13,909 bases of DNA from Coprinopsis marcescibilis (taxonomy: Eukaryota; Basidiomycota; Agaricomycetes; Agaricales; Psathyrellaceae), in the NCBI GenBank assembly GCA_004369085.1, contig ML210583.1, positions 1 through 13,909 of the forward strand, in the 5' to 3' direction. Under the pieces are notes generated by a model. It was not told the origin of the DNA and searched no databases. It saw nothing but the letters and a program-made list of their open reading frames with translations. Positions 1-9,325 of the stretch are shown one piece after another. A program made the translations under genes and the position numbers. The number at the start of each line of letters is the position of its first letter. Position 1 is the stretch's first letter.

Positions 1-551
1 TTTGGGTGGGAACGAGGCTGGGGGATCTCAAAATGTATGGGATTTCCCGGTTTATGGGTTAGCACCGGTATGGTTTAAGACGGTGTCGACTGTATACCAT
101 CCTACGACTCCTGAGGTAGCCGAAATCTCTGTGCTTTGACATAACCACATGGACTTGGAAGCCAGAAGGCTAGTCTAGCTCTTCTCATCTCCGTTTACCC
201 GACCCTTACTATCAAGAAGGGGTAGTGTGCTACATGGTTCCACACAATATGCCGTTTCCCCTGTCCTTGTGACAGTAGCGTGTGACACCAGTTGTGCAAT
301 TTCCGAGCTAGACTCGGACCAAATCTTGCCGAACGGCAAACGCCTTAGAGTTGTTCCCTTGCTTTTTAGAGGCACACGACCAACATCCAGCTCCCATCTG
401 GCCTTTTCCTCGACATCTAACTTTGTCTTTCTCAGTAAGGTGAGTTTTCGCAGCTGAAGGATATCCAATTATAGAGTGTAATCACCAAGCCATGATCGTC
501 TCGCAGCCTTGGCTACCAAGACCTTTCGAGAACGACCAAGAAAGTCCTTGA
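1..551. other. Left flank and 5' region of the phosphate transporter gene; no confident gene
   Basis: No gene can be supported here. A plus-strand frame is open from base 2 to a TGA at 137-139 (about 45 codons) and could be the last exon of a gene entering from the left, but a run that short is expected by chance. Two frames overlap on opposite strands between 175 and 468 and neither shows a recognisable motif. The right part (about 470-551) should contain the promoter and 5' leader of the transporter starting at 552. I see no CACGTG (Pho4-type) box and no clear TATA box close to that start. Confidence 0.4.
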
Positions 552-3001
552 ATGATGGACACAAGCCACTTGGATGTCGACAAGAACGCAAAGCCGGATC
601 GCCCAACCCTGCTTGAAGAACTTGAAAAGGATGATGGAAAGCGAGCCTTTGTGCTGAACTGGCCAGAGGTTAAGCTGCTGGGAATCGCAGGGGTGAGAAT
701 TTTCATCTGCCAGGTTTATCTTGTGTTCTGATCGTTTTATTCAACGAAGGTCGGGTTCTTCCTGGACGGTGAGTGCTTGGCGAGGTGTCTGTTGACCTTC
801 CTCTCAACGTCATCTTGCAGCCTATGATTTGTTCATAATCAACGTGAGTCGAATGTCCTATATCGCTGAATTCGGCTATTTCTGATCCTATCCCTCCCAG
901 CCGGTCTCCACTATGCTCCAATATCGGCTGTACAATGGCGAGCATCTTCCCCCTCATCTGGAAGGCTTCGTCAAAGCTGGGGCAAACATAGGAAGTGTTA
1001 TTGGACAATTCGCCTTTGGTGAGTTTGTCGGTTCGGGATGTAGTGTGTCGCGCTGATGGCTCCATTATAGGCTACGCCGCCGATGCCCTGGGTCGCAAGA
1101 AAGTTTGCATGTGCCCTCAACTTTCTGCTCCACGCTTTGGCTCATTACTCGCTTCGTTCTTTTAGACGGCAAAGAGCTAATGCTCATCATCATCGCAACA
1201 ATCTTGACATTAACGACCCCAACCGGACAGCTGTCTCCCGACAATTCGCTCATCTACCTTGGCGTCTTCCGAATCATTCTGGGAATCGGGGTGGGAGGAG
1301 ATTATCCGATGTCCGCTTCTGTTACTTCAGACAGAGCCAATCTTAGGAAGCGCGGGACGATGTTGTCATATATCTTCTCCATGCAAGGGTGGGGAAGCTT
1401 CGTCGGGAGTGTGGCGACAATTGTTGTTTTGGCTATTTATAGAAACGCCATCGAGCGTGATGGTCAGCTGTCCAAGGTAGACGGAGGTGAGTTATTTTTG
1501 CGTTTGGGTCCCATTAGTGCTGACTGTAAACCCGAATAGTATGGCGCATTGTTGTCGGGATCTCCTTAATTCCGGCTTTCGGGACCCTATACCAACGTCT
1601 AACACTACCCGAGTCTGTGCGTTTCGAAGAATCCCAGAAGCTCACCCGCCAGCAGGATGATCCTGAAAAGGATACCCTTCCGAAGATCAAAGAGAAGTTG
1701 GATAGCTCCGAAGATATCATTAAAGTGGATGGCGGTGAAACCAAGATAACTGAGACGCCTGTATCCGAGCGAAGTGTCGACGACAATATCAGCGATGACG
1801 CTCTCGAACCTGCTGTCGTAGTGAAGCAAAAGGCACATTTCAAGGGCAAGTCCCTCGCCTCTATACCGATTTCATTCGCTGATTGCCTCCGCTTTCGAAA
1901 TTATCAGACTTTTACCTTCATTTCCGGAAATGGAAGAACATGAAGTTATTAATCGGAACCTCTGTTTGCTGGTTCCTCCTTGATGTTGCGTACGTTTGAA
2001 CAACTCTATTCTATTCGCCGCTGTTATCGATCTCGTTGAATTATCAAGCTTCTACGGAATCAATCTCAATCAAAATGTTGTGCTTCAGCAAATTGGGTTC
2101 GATGGTGCGACAGGAACCCCTTGGAACAAGATGTTTAGGGTCTCCATCGGAAATCTGATTATCACCGCTTTGGGATTCGTTCCAGGTGAGGGCATTAGTT
2201 CTTATATGACCCGTGTTATTGCGACTGATTATTGTTCGAAGGATACTACGCCACTGTTCTTACTATCGAAACCCTCGGTCGCAAATGGATTCAAGTCCAA
2301 GGATTCCTCCTGACCGCTCTTTTCTGTGGGTATCGGTCCCTGTGGCCCCATCCAACTACGTGCTTACTATTGGCTTCGCCCTCTTTCCAGTGGCCATCCT
2401 TGCTGGTTTGTTTGAGTCCCTTAGCAAAGTACAGTTTATCGTCTGCTTTGCTTTCTTGCAATTCTTCTTCAACTTTGGGGCCAATACGTGAGTAGTCATC
2501 TCTTTTCACGGTATACAAACCTTATTGACGAACATCACCAGCACTACATACGTACGTCTTATCTCATCGATAAGCATAGGTAGGGAATCGCTAACGTCTA
2601 TTGTGTTTCTAGTGCTATCCTGCCGAAGGTGAGAGGTCGATTCACTCATTTTGGCGAACATTACTGATCTGAATTAACCTTAGTCTTCCCAACGCGCTTC
2701 CGGGCGTTCGCTCATGGCATTTCGGCTGCGAGTGGCAAGGCTGGCGCGATTGTCTCGGCCCTCGCTTTTAATACCCTCAGCAAAAAGCTCGGCACACCCG
2801 CCGTACTCTGGAGTACGTACATAAGATGGCTATTTTCATTGGACTCTGGCTAAGCTTCCTGTAGTTTTCTTTGGGTGTAATATCGCTGGCGCAGCCTTTA
2901 CATTTCTCCTTCCGGAAGTCAAGGGACGCGACCCCGACCTTGTCTTGGCCGCTGAACTCGAAGAAGAAAGGAAGGCAAAGTTGGCCGGGAATACGAACTA
3001 G
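552..3001 (+). CDS. PHO84-type inorganic phosphate:H+ symporter (MFS), 15 exons, 551 aa
   Basis: This gene encodes a plasma-membrane phosphate/proton cotransporter of the major facilitator superfamily. The exons I read are 552-692, 750-768, 821-843, 901-1018, 1071-1106, 1166-1486, 1540-1845, 1908-1989, 2049-2185, 2242-2325, 2391-2487, 2542-2551, 2613-2628, 2684-2812 and 2865-3001. They join in frame to 552 codons including TAG. Visible landmarks are [13 protein letters not shown] in the first membrane segment, MFS motif A ([11 protein letters not shown], residues 101-111), GGDYP (156-160) with Asp158, an acidic central loop (about 245-320), WFLLDVAFYG with Asp347, and SGKAGA with Lys482. The two aspartates and the lysine match positions known to matter for proton and phosphate coupling in yeast Pho84 and its relatives. 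The start is the first of two tandem in-frame ATGs (552, 555). Two introns (1107-1165 and 1846-1907) need GC donors, and exons 12 and 13 are only 10 and 16 nt. The length and contiguous family-like sequence argue for an intact gene. Family assignment is very secure; Pi as substrate is inferred from family. Confidence 0.95.
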
Positions 3002-3201
3002 CCTTAGATGCTTACCAACGGATATGACTTTTGATGTGAACTTGAACGATTTGTCGGTACTGCGAGGAATAGAACTATTTAGCTGTTGGGATAGAGGCCA
3101 CTGTCGGGCATTTCCGCAACGTTACGCTTAACCCTGAAGGAAGCTGCATCGGTTTCAGCGGCGAAGGACAGGACAAGCGCGTATGATGATGGGTGCAGCG
3201 G

Positions 3202-3207
3202 AATAAA
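3202..3207 (+). terminator. AATAAA, possible polyadenylation signal of the phosphate transporter gene
   Basis: An exact AATAAA lies about 200 bp after the transporter stop codon, in the gap before the convergent secreted-peptide gene. Fungal polyadenylation signals are loose, so the assignment is tentative. Confidence 0.3.
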
Positions 3208-3304
3208 TTATCTGGCGTTCCACTACTTAGTACAATGATCCAGTCGACAACAGCTCTGCAGGGCCAGCCCGCGAGGTTGGTACACGGTGTCGGGGTTACT
3301 GCAA

Positions 3305-3681
3305 TTACTTGCAGTTGGTGCGCCTGGAGCAGCATCGGTTGCGAGGGGGGTCGAAGTAGAACCCAGCAGGGCATGAGCCACGGCGCTCGAGAACCTCCTC
3401 GACAAGTTCACGAGTGGAGAAGTCGGTCAAGCTCTGTAATTTGGGTCAGCATCGGGCCCAGCCCCAAGTTTGCCTTGGACATACCTCAGCGCGAGCTGCC
3501 AAACTCTCTTCCTGCGCAGTCCAATCACGTGCGCTAAGGGAGTCAACGTCCTGAGGAGGGTTGAGGTCGACCGTCAGCGTCTCCAACTGCTCGGAGAATG
3601 GCCAACACTCACGAATTTGCCCTGTGCCATGGCGAAGCCGGCGAGCAGGAGAGGAAGAGCAACGATGGTAGAGAATCGCAT
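3305..3681 (-). CDS. Small secreted cysteine-rich prepropeptide, 3 exons, 87 aa
   Basis: I do not recognise a named family. Exons on the minus strand are 3681-3613, 3550-3485 and 3433-3305, separated by introns of 62 and 51 nt with GTGAGT and GTATGT donors, all phase 0. Residues 1-19 form a classic signal peptide (MRFSTIVALPLLLAGFAMA, cut before Gln20). Residues 24-63 are a charged pro-like region with repeated SL(S/A)AR, STREL and LERR motifs. Arg62-Arg63 is a plausible Kex2 site, which would release a basic C-terminal peptide of about 24 residues with cysteines at 66, 79, 80 and 86 (pattern C-x12-CC-x5-C). The gene converges on the phosphate transporter with 303 bp between stop codons. It has its own TATA box. 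The 3' end is uncertain: a GTAATT donor overlaps the stop and splicing there would extend the protein. An effector-like, antimicrobial or signalling role would each be guesses; only secretion and likely processing are supported. Confidence 0.7.
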
Positions 3682-3761
3682 TGTAAGAGAGTGGTCGCTT
3701 TGGAGTTGTGTAGAAGGAATGTAGTGAGCTGCTTGTTGTCTAGAGGGTAAAGACCTCATCC

Positions 3762-3769
3762 CTTTTATA
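3762..3769 (-). promoter_or_regulatory. TATA box (TATAAAAG) of the secreted-peptide gene
   Basis: Read on the minus strand, TATAAAAG lies about 80 bp upstream of the ATG at 3681, a suitable distance for a short 5' leader. It indicates a strong, focused promoter, as is common for inducible secreted-protein genes in fungi. Confidence 0.65.
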
Positions 3770-4415
3770 CTTTAGCGACACCAGCATAGTACCTCTTTTG
3801 GAAGATTCGAGCCCCATAGAGTCTCCTGGGACGATAGATAGCGATTGAATCTGCTACTATCCTTAGCCACAATCAAAACTTTGTCAGTTTGCGGCATACC
3901 TCGCATGTATTGGCTGACCGCAGTATCAATCGAGATGCGAAGTGTTTGGTGCCATATCTTACGGTCGGCGGACTTGAGCAGAGGTCCTAAGGTGGCAAAG
4001 GCGCTCCAATGAATTTGTCTGTGAAACGCGAGGCATCCCTGTCCGGGACAACCGAGAAAGGGCAGTTGACGCGCTCAAATTGGATCCATAATGACACACT
4101 GGGCAGGTACTCCAATTCGTTTGAGATGAAGCGAAAAGATATGTTACTTCAAGTACTTGAAAACAGTGTCCAGTACCTATGTCGCGCATTATGGCGCTTC
4201 AGCCTCTCATTTCCATAACATACAACGGCGTATGTGTGAAAAATGGGACGGCGGGTGCTGCTATCTTTACTACTTCACCAAGGTGACTCCCTGTTTACAT
4301 TTGACTCCGATCAGCCGCCCATCCCCGTCTAGACGTAAGCCCTTATGTTCATCGAGCCATCATCTCTCTATGTTCGTAACGCATCGTTGCCGGATCGTTG
4401 CCTTAGCCGCTTATA
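3770..4415. other. Gene-poor stretch left of the first MITE; nothing recognised
   Basis: Short frames on both strands overlap one another and show no motif, signal peptide or splice-compatible extension. A perfect 14-bp palindrome, TTCAAGTACTTGAA, is at 4148-4161, and TCGTTGCC is repeated twice near 4385-4402. No tRNA-like structure was found by eye. Confidence 0.4.
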
Positions 4416-4592
4416 CAGTCGAAACTGTCTTAAGGCATACCCTTCGGTGGACATGGAAAAGTATGCCTTTCGGGAGGTTATGCCTTTTCGCAGGGAGATT
4501 TCGCCCCAAAAGAGTGCTTTGGTGGACCGAAAACCTATGCCTTTTGGGAGGTTATGCCTTTTCACAAGTATGCCTTAAGGCAGTTTCGACTG
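4416..4592. mobile_element. MITE-like element A, 177 bp, TA target-site duplication
   Basis: The element is bounded by 25-bp terminal inverted repeats, left 4416-4440 and right 4568-4592, that match at 24 of 25 positions. The outermost bases read CAGTCGAAACTG inward. TA dinucleotides at 4414-4415 and 4593-4594 flank it as a target-site duplication. TA duplications with CAGT-type ends are typical of Tc1/mariner/pogo-class DNA transposons. The element is far too short to encode a transposase, so it is a non-autonomous, MITE-like derivative. The right repeat contains the perfect palindrome TGCCTTAAGGCA. The interior is a diverged tandem duplication, listed separately. Confidence 0.85.
4446..4565. 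repeat. Internal tandem duplication (about 74-bp period) inside MITE A
   Basis: Two diverged copies lie in direct orientation. GGTGGAC occurs at 4446-4452 and again at 4521-4527. The 18-bp string GGGAGGTTATGCCTTTTC occurs at 4472-4489 and exactly again at 4546-4563, an offset of 74. Additional TATGCCTTT motifs sit beside both copies. The unit resembles the inner part of the terminal repeat (TATGCCTT), so the element seems to have grown from its own ends. Confidence 0.75.
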
Positions 4593-4594
4593 TA

Positions 4595-5427
4595 CTACTG
4601 ATGAATGATAGTAAAGGTAACAATTGTACAAGGGTGCCTACATCATTTTTCAGCGAGACGAGATCAAATTCGGGTGGTGTGCAACCGACTGAGGCAGTAC
4701 ACCTAAGTCATCAAGGATAACGGCGATGCCGAGACAGAATTATATCTGAGGTGGACAGCTCATGAACACATTATATGTGAGTCGCCCATATGTAGTCCTG
4801 TCTCTACATGTGTTGAGAGTCCAGAGTCATGGGCCAAGGCGAGCCAGGGTCTCGACGACCATGGAATGTAAACTGTGGGCACTTGCCAAGCTACTATATG
4901 CGACAAAAACTCCAAGTTTGATGGTGATTCCCGCGGAAATCTGGATGTGTGGCCTGTTTGTAGTAACTGAAAATATGAAGATAGCGGGTGCGACGGCGAC
5001 ACCGTTGCCTATAAAGATACGTCCGACAGAAGGGACTCGTTATATTGGGCTTGGTTGCCAGTAGTCAATAAAAGACATCAGGACAGAGATACTGACGGAC
5101 CAGGGTGGCATATCAATGGGCAAAGTTCAATGTATGTCATAATGGTATTTGCCAAGTCCCCATCATCGTTTCAAGTGTCAATGTTCCGCCCCCGTCGGTC
5201 GAAAAGAGAAAGTATACGCCGCATACATACGGACAGTAAGATCAGTTCGCACTCAGTAGTACTTAGTAACCAACTTGCACCCTGCACGAAGCTGGCAGTT
5301 GCCAGTGAATACCTTCTCTGTTCGAGTTCAGTGCAAGGACTTGATTGTATTGTACACGCAAGACTACCAAGACAACACCAAGTTGAGTCCGGCTATTTCC
5401 GGGCCAAGTAGAAATTATTTGATGGTA
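4595..5427. other. Spacer between the two MITEs; no gene recognised
   Basis: Frames here are short and overlapping, without motifs. The 14-bp string GATGAATGATAGTA at 4600-4613, directly right of MITE A, is identical to the outer right end of MITE B plus its TA and may be a fragment of a related element. The rest looks like non-coding or decayed sequence. Confidence 0.35.
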
Positions 5428-5666
5428 CTATCATCCATCTGTAGTTTGAAATTTATCACTGGTTTGAAATCCCCGCCAAAACTAGTCTTGGCATATTCTT
5501 GGCACTGCATTTTCTCCCTCTTCCCGACCAATATCTGGCGAGGAAACCACATATTTGAACTTTGTTACCCCATGGGAGCTTGTGGTCTGATTTTCAGAGC
5601 CTCAGGAGTAGGGGAAGAGGGGGATTTCAAACCAGTGATAAATTTCAAACCACAGATGAATGATAG
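5428..5666. mobile_element. MITE-like element B, 239 bp, TA target-site duplication
   Basis: Terminal inverted repeats of 47 bp, left 5428-5474 and right 5620-5666, match at 45 of 47 positions. The element starts CTATCATCCATCTG and ends with CAGATGAATGATAG. TA at 5426-5427 and 5667-5668 gives the target-site duplication. Each arm contains two TTTGAAAT motifs, possible subterminal transposase-binding repeats. The interior (5475-5619) shows no coding capacity of its own, although one plus-strand frame happens to be open across it. The high arm identity suggests relatively recent activity. A Tc1/mariner-type mobilising transposase is inferred from the TA duplication only. Confidence 0.85.
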
Positions 5667-5668
5667 TA

Positions 5669-6138
5669 TACTTTTGTGACATTGTCTGCCGCTCTCTTAT
5701 GAGTTCATGTCTCGTTTTCAAATTTTCTATTACGGTTACCCCACAAGCCAAGCCGGACAATTTATCCGAAGGGCTTTACGATCTGTACTTACTCATTGTA
5801 CGCGCTAATCCGCGCACCGAGTCTCTCCAGTGTCCCGAACACCCGTTGTATTGATTAAGCAGGTGTCTGGCTACTAGTAAATCATTCGAATTTCGAACCT
5901 GGTACCAAGGGGGCCAGTGGAGCGGTAGCCATGCTGGCTTGTATGCCGATTGCAAAGAGGACTGATGGAAAAGAGGATGGCCACGAGCAAGTGTCTCAGG
6001 TTAGACTTCTGCCGACATATGAAATTTAAAATAGGTGACAGCTGAAGCATGAAACGTAACCTAGGAATGATATGGTATGTACGCAGCTCGTACGTATGTC
6101 AGTTTAGTCAACTGAAGCAACGATGTTGGATGCATGTG
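5669..6138. other. Spacer between MITE B and the monooxygenase stop codon; nothing recognised
   Basis: No motif-bearing frame is present. The right part must carry the 3' untranslated region of the minus-strand monooxygenase. Confidence 0.4.
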
Positions 6139-8336
6139 TCAGCAGCTGGCTTCTCGAATCCGCCTCCTCTCGTCACCGATGTTGCAAAGTTCGTCAACGT
6201 TTATGGCTTTGATGACCCAATTAAGCCAGTTTCCGCCGCTTCTCCTGGTTTCAAGGTACATATCCTCGAGCAACTCATCTGCGGCCTGGGGCCATCTGAC
6301 ACAAGGAAAAGTCCATTAGAAGTAATAGCAGGGAAGTTCTCAGAGTAACTCACGTCCACGCATCGGGTGTAACACCACCGCTCCCATGCCGCCAAAACGG
6401 GGTCTGGGGGAATCGCACTTTCCCAAAGTTGATTACATCCTCCGCCTCCGCAGCAGCCTCCTCCGCAGTGGCAGGTAAGCGCATTTTATCCCCCAAGAAA
6501 TAGCTTGAAGTCCAGTGGGCTGCCACTTCGAAGGTGTAACCTGGATTAATAGTGTACTAAGAACCAAATGTTAAGTCAGATGGGAGCACACAAGGATGAG
6601 TAGAAAGTTACATACGAGCGCACCGGCGAGAGCAAAGTCCCTCCGTAGTATATTCTTCGCAGGTACAATCCCCCGATAGATACTCATAGTCCAGGCATCG
6701 CTCTCAGGATGAGGGGTGGGCCCATCTTTCAACGTCGCGTAGTTCCAGCGGTCGTGTAGCCCGTCTTTGGACATGTACGGCGCGAGGCCCAACTCTTCGA
6801 CCATCTCACCTGGTTACATATCACTTCAATGACAGTGAAATACGTGCAGTAGAGATGTTACGCACCGTCAAACATGGACCATGACGATTCATACCCTGTG
6901 GCCAATATAACTATATCGGCAGCGAGACACCGACCGTCTGTGATCAGTACGCCTGCTTTTGAGAATCCCGTCGCTCGAAAGGGAGCAGCCACTGTTAGTC
7001 GACCTTGGTTGACGAGCGCAGGGAATCCATCAGGGCGTGGTATCCCTTCGTCATTGTTACTTATACTCCAAAATGCATCTGGTGTCAAGCGGAGGGGCGA
7101 GTTCTCGGGGACACCGCAGGCCGACCTCTGTATTCGGCAGAAATTAGAGACCTTATCAATATTTCCAAGGCTAGTCTTACCGATCCCTGGACCAAACTCT
7201 CCCAGAACTTCTTGACTAGAGTGGCACCAATAGGTGTTGTATGGAAAAACCGTCTGACATGGATGTCAGCACGAGAAATGGTCTTTAGGATCAGGCATAC
7301 TCAAGCTTTGTGTTTAGCTCCCGATAAGGCGACAAAACACTTAACAACCTGTGCACCGCGGCTGAGCATACTCTGATTACCGGGACTTTCCGACTTTCCG
7401 ATCCCAACTTACCTGCCCTTGCGTACAAAATCAGGCACGGGTCTGTCAGAAGCGAAGAAGACGTCCAGGTGCTCGTAAACAATTGTGACAGCATAGCCTT
7501 TCCGGGTCATCAGCGCCGATAAACTGAGACGCCCGTTAGCTGTCTCTCGCCTTGATACCGAGGAGCACTCACTCTTGAGCAGATTTTCCCCCTCCAACCA
7601 CGACGCATGATACGGTTCTCTTCTCGTTTGATGTCGGTGGAGGAAGGGTCGGTTCTTCTTTCGCGAAGTCAGACGAGTGAAACAAACGTCCTTCAAAGCC
7701 ACTAAGCTGAGCACTAGATGAGGATAACGCGGCAGGAATCTTGGGCGAATGAGTTCCCTATCAAACTCGTCAGAACTGCTTATTCCACGTGTCAACGGAG
7801 AATGTATAGGCACGACATACCCCGCTGGCAACTATAACCCTCGCAAATGAAAGCTCTTTAGAGGATCCATCGACCATATCTTGCACCGTAGCCAGCCACT
7901 TCCCATCATCTTCTCTCCTTAGTTTCTTCACATCCGATTGAAACATATACTTGACTTTTCCAGCAAGAAACCGTTGGGCATACTCCTCCATGTAGTGACA
8001 CAGGTGTTCTCCGGTCAGCCTATGGTCCCTTTCCCGCTTATCTGGATCCACAAGCTTCATATCCAATGCTGAGAATCGATACTCGCCATGGACACTGTAT
8101 ACTTGTTTGGGTTTCAACTTGAAAGCTAGAAATATCGAGAGTCCACACCTGTTGGTCCGTAAACCCTCATACACACGTTCCTTCGACCACACCCCACCAA
8201 CACCTTTATCGCGAGATATGAGAGTGACGTCTTTGAACCCATCTTGTATGAGAACATGGGCGGATATTATTCCAGCTACGCCAGTGCCGATGATACAGAC
8301 GGGCGCACTGAGGATATCTTCAACGTTGGAGCGCAT
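6139..8336 (-). CDS. Flavin-containing monooxygenase, FAD/NAD(P)H-binding, 10 exons, 564 aa
   Basis: The product is a two-dinucleotide-binding flavoprotein monooxygenase of the FMO/Baeyer-Villiger-like group, expected to use FAD, NADPH and O2; the substrate is unknown. Minus-strand exons are 8336-8149, 8094-7821, 7757-7573, 7523-7413, 7348-7301, 7253-7181, 7127-6866, 6809-6616, 6556-6354 and 6295-6139. All junctions are GT-AG and join to 565 codons with TGA. Motifs in order: FAD Rossmann GTGVAG (residues 17-22, after VCII), VHGEYRF (64-70), the FMO fingerprint FxGxxxHxxxF as FEGRLFHSSDF (175-185), NADPH Rossmann VVGGGKSAQD (207-216), and LATGY (368-372). The chosen start gives the usual short lead before the first Rossmann motif. 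A longer frame upstream (to about 8384) has no ATG. The order and spacing of motifs indicate an intact enzyme. Neighbours do not point to a pathway: no synthase or P450 is visible nearby. A role in detoxification or secondary metabolism is inference. Confidence 0.93.
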
Positions 8337-8410
8337 TTCGTTCAGAAGAGCTGATTGACAAATGTGAAAACAAGGTAATTGCACAACGAGTTGGAAAGCC
8401 TGTGGTCCAT

Positions 8411-8416
8411 CTTATA
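8411..8416 (-). promoter_or_regulatory. TATA-like element (TATAAG) of the monooxygenase gene
   Basis: On the minus strand TATAAG lies about 75 bp before the ATG at 8336. An ATG immediately follows it and would lie upstream of the likely transcription start. The match is short, so support is modest. Confidence 0.4.
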
Positions 8417-8439
8417 CGCTGTAAGTGATAGGGAAAGCC

Positions 8440-9325
8440 CAAAATGAATTGTTAGCGGATTGACGACCATGGGCTGTGCACTGTGTACCTGCCTGCGAAT
8501 GAGAGCTGCGACCTGCGCCGAAGCTATAGGGCCGCAGCACCAAGCAACATATATAAAGTTTGAGCGGTACGCTAGTCTGTTTAAGGAGAAGCCACGGTGG
8601 ACCTCAGTACTACGCTGAGAAACTCGAGGACATTTCCGCAGTGAAAAGTGCTGGTGACGGTTGGGTGACGGTAGAGATCACGACTGGTTCTCGACGGGCG
8701 CAGTTGGTTTTGACGCCAAGAGAGAGTTGAATTCAGTTGATTGATCAAAATCAAACGCTGATCGATACACATTTACTTACTACTGACTCGTATAATGACC
8801 GTGGCGATGAGGGAATGCTAGGTATGTATGTGGATGTTCTCGGGCTTGCCTTTACAGTAAGTATGTACACGAGCGCTGAGTAGACAATATTGGTTGTAAC
8901 TTCAAGCAGTGGAATGTCAGGTTCGGATTTATCTTCAATCGTGGATACACTATCGGAGACTATCTCGGGTTAATAGATGTTGGGGTTAGGATTAGCTCTC
9001 TGTAAGTCTTCAGAACTTGCCGAAGCTCTGCGATGGCGCGAAGCGAATTTCGAGAGACATTCATGTTTTTCAGAAACCAGCGCAAATTCACAGGAGCTCT
9101 ACAATATCCCCCTCTCTTATACAATCACAAAAATCCCAAGAATTACGCGTTTCGATTACTGAATATGCGACATACAAACATGCCTATGGGTATGCGATGG
9201 TAGTACAAGAGGTATGGGGGACGAGCTAGCAAGGGAATACAGAATAGTTTCAAACCGATTCTTTTAGCAGTTATCCTTGGATAAAAGCAAGGGGTTTTTG
9301 CAGCACAGCGGTGGTCATAAGGCGG
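8440..9325. other. Intergenic region between monooxygenase promoter and BIM1-like gene; no gene supported
   Basis: A good plus-strand TATA box, TATATAAA (8550-8557), has no convincing coding region behind it. The frames further right (such as 8977-9162) lack motifs, and a spliced model could not be built without stops. GGGTGACGGT-like sequence is repeated in tandem near 8651-8672. The part just left of 9326 must hold the 3' untranslated region of the BIM1-like gene. Confidence 0.4.

Noticed and set aside
2..139. Last exon of a plus-strand gene entering from the left
   Set aside because: About 45 open codons without a motif are expected by chance, and no acceptor site or upstream context is available.
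3075..3411. Hydrophobin-like gene from the Cys-containing frames left of the secreted peptide
   Set aside because: The eight-cysteine hydrophobin spacing is absent, and the convincing coding frame ends at 3305.
4148..4161. Perfect palindrome TTCAAGTACTTGAA as a regulatory site
   Set aside because: It lies far from any supported gene start, and a single 14-bp palindrome in an AT-balanced region is weak evidence.
5322..5331. GTTCGAGTTC as the T-loop of a tRNA
   Set aside because: The flanking bases do not pair into a T-stem and no acceptor or anticodon arm can be drawn.
5275..5679. A 134-codon plus-strand frame covering MITE B
   Set aside because: More than half of it is the transposon's inverted repeats and interior, and it has no motif; the openness is incidental.
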